NCBI GenBank assembly: GCA_029287555.1
Contig: JARFQX010000731.1
Span: forward strand, 1-5,339
Origin: Rubripirellula sp.
GTDB lineage: Bacteria; Planctomycetota; Planctomycetia; Pirellulales; Pirellulaceae
Direction: 5' to 3'
Length of the DNA stretch: 5,339 nt
Each line of letters starts with the position of its first letter. Position 1 is the first letter of the stretch. The notes beneath the pieces were generated by a model. That model was not told the DNA's origin. It saw nothing but the letters and a program-made list of their open reading frames with translations, and did not search any database. Below are positions 1 through 4,491 of this stretch, in pieces. A program made the translations under genes and the position numbers.

Positions 1-319
1 AGGTGATTTCGTATTTGCCCATCCAGAAAGGCGAGACCGTTACTTCATGTTGTGGTCCTTCATCGTCATTTCGATCGGCCTCGCTCTCGGGGCTGCCCAT
101 CAGAAACGTGCCGCCCGGGATCGGCACCATCTCAATCTTCAGTTCGGTGTGTTCAATCGGCTCGGCGTAAGGCTTCATTTCCGCCTCGGCGCTGGCCTCC
201 GCCTCGGGCAAGGGAAGAATCAAATCCGCACTGCGGGCGGCGGGGCCTTCGGCCCAAACCGGGGCGGTCGTCGCAAGCGCCAACGCCAGCGAAGAAAGTC
301 GGTAAGTCCAACGGATCAT
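1..319 (-). CDS. Secreted SUMF1/FGE-sulfatase-domain protein, N-terminal part (runs off the left edge)
   Basis: The visible 106 residues begin with a signal peptide: basic MIRWTYR, a hydrophobic LSSLALALATTAPV core and a likely Sec cleavage after VWA at residue 23. An acidic, Ala/Glu-rich linker follows (about 24-62). From about residue 63 comes the typical opening of the formylglycine-generating-enzyme-like fold (Pfam FGE-sulfatase, PF03781): MVPIPGGTFLMGS, then a DEGPQHEVTV segment and PFWMGKYEIT. Family members include sulfatase-activating FGE, PvdO-type periplasmic proteins and many planctomycete proteins of unknown substrate. The catalytic part lies outside the window, so activity cannot be judged. 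The export signal argues against a cytosolic co-translational sulfatase-maturation role and for a periplasmic one (inference). The ATG at 319 is chosen because it starts the signal peptide. No clear Shine-Dalgarno site precedes it. The gene follows DUF1501 on the same strand after 141 bp and may have its own promoter. Confidence 0.88.
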   Translation of the reverse strand, partial: MIRWTYRLSSLALALATTAPVWAEGPAARSADLILPLPEAEASAEAEMKPYAEPIEHTELKIEMVPIPGGTFLMGSPESEADRNDDEGPQHEVTVSPFWMGKYEIT

Positions 320-340
320 CGAATGCTCATCTCAGCAAGG

Positions 341-366
341 GAATGATGGTTTGCGAAACATCATTC
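341..366. promoter_or_regulatory. 26-bp dyad overlapping the SUMF1 gene promoter (possible operator)
   Basis: Perfect 8-bp inverted arms, GAATGATG at 341-348 and CATCATTC at 359-366, enclose a 10-nt centre in which TTT and AAA can also pair. The right arm overlaps the proposed -10 box at 363-368, and the rest covers the expected transcription start near 356. That position suits a repressor operator. Alternatively it could form a short hairpin in read-through RNA from the upstream genes. There is no T-run on either side, so a classical terminator is unlikely. Confidence 0.4.
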
Positions 367-391
367 TAGACGGCCGCGTCCGATCCGTCAG
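363..391 (-). promoter_or_regulatory. Candidate sigma70-type promoter for the SUMF1-domain gene
   Basis: Read on the minus strand, CTGACG (386-391) serves as the -35 box, matching TTGACA at four of six positions. TAGAAT (363-368) serves as the -10 box, matching TATAAT at five of six. The spacer is exactly 17 bp. Transcription would begin near 356, giving a leader of about 37 nt before the ATG at 319. It lies in the gap after DUF1501, so the SUMF1 gene could be expressed separately from the two genes ahead of it. Prediction by eye only. Confidence 0.4.
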
Positions 392-424
392 CTCAAAGCC
401 GGTCAGGCCGCCCAACAACGCAAG

Positions 425-444
425 GCGGTTGCCGAAGTTACCGC
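425..444 (-). terminator. Weak hairpin just after the DUF1501 stop codon
   Basis: Minus-strand stem GCGGT/ACCGC (5 bp) encloses two mismatched pairs and a C-TTCG-G tetraloop closing pair. It begins 16 bp after the DUF1501 stop. The bases that follow are only mildly T-rich, with no proper T-run, so it is at best a weak or attenuating terminator. A competing CCGCC/GGCGG pairing exists just beyond it. Confidence 0.2.
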
Positions 445-460
445 AGCGAGGGGACCGTTG

Positions 461-1753
461 TCAGGTGAGCAGTGCCGCAATCGGCTCGCTGCCGCCGCCG
501 ATCTTGAAGGGCCGACCATTGGGCGCGAATCGCTCCTGGTCGTAAGGCAATCCGGCTGCTGCGGCAATCGTGGTGTTGAACTCCGCGATCGAGACGTGAT
601 CCTTCTCCACCGAGAATCCTCGCTTGTCCGATGCCCCATAGACCTGTCCGCCCCGGATGCCGGCTCCAATCAGCAGGCTGGTAAACGCTCCCGGATGGTG
701 GTCCCGACCTGCATTGACGTTCAACGACGGCTTTCTGCCGAACTCCGTGGTCAGCACGATCAAGGTCTCGTCCAGCAATCCCCTGCTGTGCAGGTCTCGC
801 ATCAGGTTGCCCAGTGCGGTGTCCAAGTGCGCTGCCTTCTCGTCGAGTCGATTGTAGAGGTCCTGGTGCATGTCCCAACCACCATCGCTGACTTCAACGA
901 ATCTTGCTCCGCTTTGCACCAGTCGCCTCGCCAACAGGCAGGCCTGGCCGAGTTTATTGTTTCCGTAGGCGTCGCGGATCGCTTTCGGTTCTTCCTGGAT
1001 GTCGAAAACTTTCAAGTGTTCGCTTCCCATCAGACGACGGGCTTCCACGTAGAGCTGGTTGTACGCTTCAACTTGTTGGTTCTGCCGACGCTGTTGAAAA
1101 GCTTCGTCGAACTTGCTGGCCAAATTCAGTCGACGCGAGAACAGTTCGGGCGGCAGGTACTTCGGCAGCTTGGTGTTCTCCAGCCCGGCTGCGGCGTTGG
1201 CGATTGGGACCGGCGAAAGGGACGGCTCAAGGAATCCGGCTCCCGGATGGCGGTTGGCACCCCCGATCACGTAGTTGCCCGGCAAATCCCGGTTCAAGCG
1301 ACCGACCTCGGACACCATCCAAGCGCCCATCGCGGGATGTTGGATGCTGTTGAGCTGTTTGTAGGAAGTCCGCATCAAGTACTTGCCTTTATCATGCGCC
1401 CCGGTTTCGGTGCTCAGTGAACGCACCACGGCGATCGCGCCGGCCAGGTAGGCGAGCTTCGGAAATCGGTCGCCAAATTGGATTCCGGGCACCCTCGTTT
1501 GAATCGGTTTGGTTTCGCCCGCCTCTTCAACGCCTACCTTCGGATCAAACGTGTCCAGGTGCGTCATCGCCCCGTCCATGAACAGGTAGATGATGTGCTT
1601 GGCTTTGCCCGGAGCCGACTTTGCAGCGGCCCCGGCCTCCCCAAACAAGCCCGGGGTGAACACGGATCCGGCAAAGGAGACGCCCAACGTTTGCCGAGCG
1701 ATCGTCTTCATGAATTCTCGGCGGTCTTCGTTGCGGTATTCGGGTCGAGGCAT
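461..1753 (-). CDS. DUF1501 family protein (alkaline phosphatase/sulfatase superfamily) with Tat leader
   Basis: This is a complete 430-residue protein of normal family length (Pfam DUF1501, PF07394, an alkaline-phosphatase-clan fold). The N-terminus has a twin-arginine motif, RREFMK at residues 11-16, followed by a weakly hydrophobic stretch, which suggests folded export through Tat. Family landmarks appear in order: LFMDG at 57-61 leading into HLDTFDPK (65-72); ETGAHDKGKY (116-125); the helix before ARFVEVSDGGWDMHQ (283-297); TTEFGR (335-340); GRDHHPGAF (349-357); and a C-terminal NGRPFKIG. Asp60, His120, Asp294/His296, Glu337 and Asp351-His353 are plausible metal ligands by analogy with the superfamily; this is inferred. 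The usual GGPS before HLDTFDP is GAMT here. The start at 1753 is needed to include the Tat motif. A purine run, AGAGAGAG, sits 7 nt upstream. It lies 54 bp after DUF1549/DUF1553, so the two are probably co-transcribed. The substrate is unknown. Confidence 0.93.
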   Translation of the reverse strand: MPRPEYRNEDRREFMKTIARQTLGVSFAGSVFTPGLFGEAGAAAKSAPGKAKHIIYLFMDGAMTHLDTFDPKVGVEEAGETKPIQTRVPGIQFGDRFPKLAYLAGAIAVVRSLSTETGAHDKGKYLMRTSYKQLNSIQHPAMGAWMVSEVGRLNRDLPGNYVIGGANRHPGAGFLEPSLSPVPIANAAAGLENTKLPKYLPPELFSRRLNLASKFDEAFQQRRQNQQVEAYNQLYVEARRLMGSEHLKVFDIQEEPKAIRDAYGNNKLGQACLLARRLVQSGARFVEVSDGGWDMHQDLYNRLDEKAAHLDTALGNLMRDLHSRGLLDETLIVLTTEFGRKPSLNVNAGRDHHPGAFTSLLIGAGIRGGQVYGASDKRGFSVEKDHVSIAEFNTTIAAAAGLPYDQERFAPNGRPFKIGGGSEPIAALLT

Positions 1754-1807
1754 GAGGAGGCTCTCTCTGAGGTCGGGCGAATCAGGAGGGAACGGGGATG
1801 GTTGCGA

Positions 1808-3784
1808 TTACTGGATGAACAAGAACTCACGGGTGTTCAACAGGCCCCAGACAATGTTGCCATAGGCGATGTTGTCCTGGCGGGTTTTCGAGAGTTCGCC
1901 CGCAGCGATTCGGCGGTCTGCCGAGTTGGGTCGCCGAGTCAACACGCTCAAGAAGATGGCGTCAATGCGATCTCGGGCGGCATCAAGCCCGAGCACGTTG
2001 TCGACGATCGCCGATCCCTCTTCCAGCATCACGTGGGTGATCGGTCCATTGAACATCGCCAGGATCTGGGGAACGGTCGCGTCTTGTTGCGATCCGTTGA
2101 TCGACTCGCGATCTCCCTGGCCGAACTGGCGAAGAAAGTGCTCCGCCGGTACGGGGGACGGCAATTCACTTGCACGACATAGGATGTTGCCCTGGTACGC
2201 GTGTGCTCGGAGCGAGCGTTTGTAGGACGCCAGGAAATAGGTTTCCTTGAATCGTTCGGACTTCTGCTTGACCGTGTTGTAGTCATCGTTGGCGAAGTCA
2301 AGATTCAGGATCGGCGCCATCTCCTCGGACGTCGGACGTTGGAAAGGCCACGGGTTTCGCACCGCCAGCGTGAGGATCGAGTCCCACACCTGTTCCGCGG
2401 TCATCCGCCGCACGGCTGGCCCGGGAAAGTAGTAGAGCTGGTCGCTAGCGGGATCGAAGTCGCTTGCCTCCCGCTGGTAAGTCTGACTGTAGAGGATCGT
2501 GCGAATGAACTGTTTGAGATCAAAGTCGTTTCGGACCACCTCCTGCGCGAGGAAGTCAAGCAAGGGCTCGTTGGCGCAAGGTGTGAGGTCCTGGAAATCG
2601 TCAATGGGTTCGACCAGGCCGATGCCGAGGAACCGCTTCCAGAGCCGATTGGCGATCGTCTTGCTGAACAGCGGGTTATCGGAACTGGTCAACCATGCGG
2701 CGAACTGTTCTCGCGGCGAGCTGTTCAACGCCTTCGTTGGAATCTCGCCCCACAGCACGGCCGGCTCAACAACCTCCTTCGCTTGGTGATCCGCGTAGGC
2801 GTAGTCGTGCGGTAACCGCATCGGCGCCTTCACTTCGCTGACGCTGTATGCGTTGGCTCGGGCGATCCGCTGGAACTCGCCGGGAACGCGTCCCTTGTCG
2901 TGCCGCTTCCTTGCCTCGTTGATCAACAAGTTGGCGGGATTCTGCTTTTTAAAGCCGGGAGAGCCGCGGGTGATCCGTGTTCGTGTGCCCGCGGTGAATG
3001 CGGCGAGCTGGTAGAACTGATACTGGGTCCAGTCGTCAAAGGGATGGTCGTGACATTGGGCACATCCGATTTGCGTTCCCAAGAATACGCGCACCGTGTT
3101 GTCGATGTAGGGCAACGGCATCCCGTCATCACGCAGCTGGTAACCCACCGCCGGGTTCTCCCAGGTCTTGCCGTCGGCGGTCAGCATCTCGAAGACCCAT
3201 TGGTCGTATTTCTTGTTGGTTCGAATCGAGTCTTTGATGTAGCCGAGATAGGGATCGGCAACGATGTTGGGTTGGGGACGCTCAACCAATCGCAGCGTGT
3301 CGGCCCAGAAGTTGTAGAAGTTGCTGACGTAGTCCGGGCTATTGAGTAAGGCGTCGATCAGTTCCTCTCGCTTGTTCGGGTCGGCAGAGTCCAGAAACTC
3401 GGTCGCCTCGCTCAGCGTGGGAATGCGACCGGCGACGTCCAGGTAGACCCGGCGGAGAAATACGTCATCCTCCGCAATCGGATTGGGCGGGATGTTCATT
3501 TCCCGGAGCTTGGTTTCAACATGATCGTCAAGGCGATCGGCCGCGCTCGCCACCTGAGAGCGGGTCGCGGCGCTAACGGCGGCTACCTGCATGACCTTCC
3601 CGGGGCTGCGTCGCACGCTCTCGGGCAGGTTGATTTTGGGAGGCGATTTCTTTTTGGCGGCTGGTGGGCGAGTCGCCTTTCTGCGTTGAGCTTCTGCGGG
3701 CGATGCGAACACCACACAAGCGGCCAGCAACACCAAGCAAAATCGTTTCGGACGGAGTGTATCGGCGTTGCTGAATCGGTTCAT
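1808..3784 (-). CDS. Exported DUF1549/DUF1553 protein with one c-type haem motif
   Basis: This is a 658-residue protein. The N-terminus has basic residues (RPKR, 11-14), a hydrophobic core at 15-28 and a probable Sec cleavage after AEA at 32. LAAC at 20-23 also fits a lipobox, so a lipoprotein is possible. A Pro/Lys/Arg-rich linker covers about 33-65. DUF1549 (PF07583) spans roughly 84-265 and includes FLRRVYLDVAGRIPT (109-123) and the haem-c motif CAQCH at 241-245 followed by DHPFDDW. DUF1553 (PF07587) spans roughly 354-650: PREQFAAWLTSSDNPLFS, then IANRLWKRFLGIGLVEP, and ends in NTREFLF, as is typical. Longer planctomycete relatives add PSD1-type cytochrome or concanavalin-like domains, which are missing here. 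The ATG at 3784 is preferred because AGGAA lies 7 nt upstream and the signal peptide starts there; a GTG at 3877 would add 31 unconvincing residues. It pairs with DUF1501 downstream. The role is probably a periplasmic or outer-surface redox or hydrolytic partner (inference). Confidence 0.93.
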   Translation of the reverse strand: MNRFSNADTLRPKRFCLVLLAACVVFASPAEAQRRKATRPPAAKKKSPPKINLPESVRRSPGKVMQVAAVSAATRSQVASAADRLDDHVETKLREMNIPPNPIAEDDVFLRRVYLDVAGRIPTLSEATEFLDSADPNKREELIDALLNSPDYVSNFYNFWADTLRLVERPQPNIVADPYLGYIKDSIRTNKKYDQWVFEMLTADGKTWENPAVGYQLRDDGMPLPYIDNTVRVFLGTQIGCAQCHDHPFDDWTQYQFYQLAAFTAGTRTRITRGSPGFKKQNPANLLINEARKRHDKGRVPGEFQRIARANAYSVSEVKAPMRLPHDYAYADHQAKEVVEPAVLWGEIPTKALNSSPREQFAAWLTSSDNPLFSKTIANRLWKRFLGIGLVEPIDDFQDLTPCANEPLLDFLAQEVVRNDFDLKQFIRTILYSQTYQREASDFDPASDQLYYFPGPAVRRMTAEQVWDSILTLAVRNPWPFQRPTSEEMAPILNLDFANDDYNTVKQKSERFKETYFLASYKRSLRAHAYQGNILCRASELPSPVPAEHFLRQFGQGDRESINGSQQDATVPQILAMFNGPITHVMLEEGSAIVDNVLGLDAARDRIDAIFLSVLTRRPNSADRRIAAGELSKTRQDNIAYGNIVWGLLNTREFLFIQ

Positions 3785-3791
3785 GCTTTGG

Positions 3792-3796
3792 TTCCT
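3792..3796 (-). promoter_or_regulatory. Ribosome binding site deciding the DUF1549/DUF1553 start
   Basis: AGGAA on the minus strand lies 7 nt before the ATG at 3784. It is the best Shine-Dalgarno match in the window and supports that start over the upstream in-frame GTG at 3877. Confidence 0.55.
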
Positions 3797-3881
3797 GGCT
3801 TCCACGCTTCGGCCGCACCGTCGGACCATCGGCCCCGTTGGGCAACGCCGTACCGTATTTCTTGTGTGATCCGACACGTGA

Positions 3882-3903
3882 CGGCTTGTTGATTTAGTCG
3901 AAA
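3882..3903 (-). repeat. Type 1 repeat, copy A
   Basis: 22 bp that match copy B (3955-3976) at 21 of 22 positions, in the same orientation and 73 bp apart. On the minus strand it reads CTAAATCAACAAGCC and is followed by GTCACGTGTCGG, which resembles the type 2 core with one or two changes. This copy is nearest the DUF1549 gene and overlaps no coding sequence when that gene starts at 3784. Confidence 0.75.
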
Positions 3904-3916
3904 TGTTCAGGTTAAT

Positions 3917-3955
3917 GGTGAGCCTCGGGCAAGGCGCGCTGCCCGGCCGCTCACC
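3917..3955. repeat. Strong two-segment hairpin between type 1 copies A and B
   Basis: Arms GGTGAGC (3917-3923) and GCTCACC (3949-3955) pair over 7 bp. After a small internal loop (2 nt against 3 nt), CGGGCA (3926-3931) pairs with TGCCCG (3940-3945) over 6 bp around an 8-nt loop. Thirteen base pairs, mostly G-C, make it stable in RNA or as a DNA cruciform. It lacks a T-run, so it does not look like a standard intrinsic terminator. Confidence 0.7.
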
Positions 3956-3976
3956 GGCTTGTTGATTTAATCGAAA
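3955..3976 (-). repeat. Type 1 repeat, copy B
   Basis: Near-identical to copy A. Its core at 3956-3970 is the exact 15-nt reverse complement of copy D at 4135-4149, so the two could pair across about 164 bases in single-stranded DNA or RNA. It directly abuts the right arm of the hairpin at 3917-3955. Confidence 0.75.
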
Positions 3977-3978
3977 CG

Positions 3979-4031
3979 CGACGCGCGAGCGAGGAAAATC
4001 TGATCTTGACTCATGCCTCGCTGACGCGTCG
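3979..4031. repeat. Central hairpin containing a type 2 repeat arm
   Basis: CGACGCG (3979-3985) pairs with CGCGTCG (4025-4031), and AGCGAGG (3988-3994) pairs with CCTCGCT (4016-4022), giving 14 bp interrupted by one 2x2 mismatch. The loop is 21 nt and A+T-richer (3995-4015). The right arm is part of the type 2 repeat at 4024-4036, so the left arm is effectively an inverted copy of that repeat. It sits at the centre of the whole repeat cluster. Confidence 0.7.
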
Positions 4032-4078
4032 GGTTACGATTTTCCAATAGCTCAGCCGAAAGCGCAACTTCAAAACTC

Positions 4079-4091
4079 ACGCGTCGGGTTA
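4079..4091 (+). repeat. Type 2 repeat ACGCGTCGGGTTA
   Basis: Exact match to the copy at 4024-4036, 55 bp away. Both are followed by a pyrimidine and then GA. The flanking CTC before this copy recurs before the truncated copy at 4119. Confidence 0.65.
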
Positions 4092-4100
4092 TGAATGGTA

Positions 4101-4126
4101 TTAAGTCAACAGGCCCTCACGCGTCG
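4101..4126 (+). repeat. Type 1 repeat, copy C, with truncated type 2 core
   Basis: TTAAGTCAACAGGCC matches the type 1 core at 13 of 15 positions, both changes being transitions. CCTC and then ACGCGTCG follow, after which similarity to type 2 stops. Copy D repeats this order 34 bp further on. Confidence 0.65.
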
Positions 4127-4134
4127 CGGCTCAC

Positions 4135-4165
4135 TTAAATCAACAAGCCCGGACTCGTCGGGTTA
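4135..4165 (+). repeat. Type 1 repeat, copy D, with type 2 unit
   Basis: TTAAATCAACAAGCC at 4135-4149 is followed 3 bp later by ACTCGTCGGGTTA, a type 2 unit with one mismatch. It shows the composite order (type 1 then type 2) most clearly. Confidence 0.7.
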
Positions 4166-4342
4166 CGAAAGACTCAAAAATGCGTATCAGAAATCTGCTG
4201 CGGCGTTGCCCTTTGGAAGCCGCGCTGCAACTTGCCGAGTCGGCCAAACCCGACGGCGGGGGATGGACGTCCGCGGGGCAAACCGATCCGAGCGAAGCGG
4301 GCAGGCCGCAGGGCTCTGAGAAAAGTCTGGGGCGAGCACTGA

Positions 4343-4374
4343 TTGGGACCACGCCGGCTTCGATCCATTATGAT
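4343..4374 (+). promoter_or_regulatory. Tentative promoter for the DUF6807 gene
   Basis: TATGAT at 4369-4374 matches the -10 consensus at five of six positions. The nearest -35 candidate, TTGGGA (4343-4348), matches four of six but is 20 bp away, longer than ideal. It would give a leader of about 110 nt before the ATG at 4492. Weak, but the best pair seen in this stretch. Confidence 0.25.
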
Positions 4375-4491
4375 AGTCGCTCGATCGAAAACACGACGAA
4401 ACCGCAATGCGACTCTGACCGTAGAACGCGATTCGACAGGTCCTCGTACTCTCGTAATCCGAACAAATCCCTCCCACCAGAGAACCAACAC

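Larger units (their letters stand above)
3871..4168. repeat. Cluster of interspersed short repeats in mirror-like arrangement
   Basis: Two repeat types recur here. Type 1 has the core TTAAATCAACAAGCC: two copies read on the minus strand on the left (3883-3897, 3956-3970) and two on the plus strand on the right (4101-4115, 4135-4149). Type 2 is ACGCGTCGGGTTA on the plus strand at 4024-4036 and 4079-4091, with a one-mismatch copy at 4153-4165 and a truncated one at 4119-4126. In the plus-strand copies, type 1 is followed within a few bases by type 2, so they may be parts of one composite unit. Opposite orientation left and right makes the whole cluster a loose inverted repeat centred near 4015. 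It resembles REP- or MITE-like intergenic repeats, but no transposase or target duplication is visible. Confidence 0.75.
3785..4491. other. 707-bp divergent intergenic region, mostly repeats and hairpins
   Basis: This region separates the minus-strand DUF1549 operon from the plus-strand DUF6807 gene and must hold the control signals for both. About 3785-3870 is the leader of the DUF1549 gene; no convincing -35/-10 pair was found there. About 3871-4168 is filled with short repeats on both strands and two hairpins, listed separately. About 4170-4340 is G+C-rich with nothing recognisable, though open in several frames. A candidate -10 for DUF6807 lies near 4369. Short minus-strand frames between 4140 and 4501 give Arg-rich, low-information translations and are not called as genes. 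Confidence 0.8.

Noticed and set aside
458..1420. 320-codon open frame on the plus strand antisense to DUF1501
   Set aside because: It lies wholly opposite a well-supported family gene. Its translation shows no recognisable domain, and such long antisense frames are expected from G+C-rich third-position codon use.
1478..2815. Plus-strand frames of 234 and 204 codons opposite DUF1501 and DUF1549/DUF1553
   Set aside because: They are antisense shadows that overlap each other's ends and two strongly supported genes; no family is recognisable.
3785..3877. N-terminal extension of the DUF1549 gene from a GTG at 3877
   Set aside because: It adds 31 Arg-rich residues before a good signal peptide, has its start inside repeat copy A, and ignores the AGGAA site placed correctly for the ATG at 3784.
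3917..3955. Intrinsic terminator
   Set aside because: The hairpin is strong, but neither strand has a T-run after it and no gene ends nearby on either strand.
3871..4168. Possible CRISPR array
   Set aside because: The repeats are short, change orientation, are irregularly spaced (34 to 73 bp) and partly degenerate. No cas gene is present.
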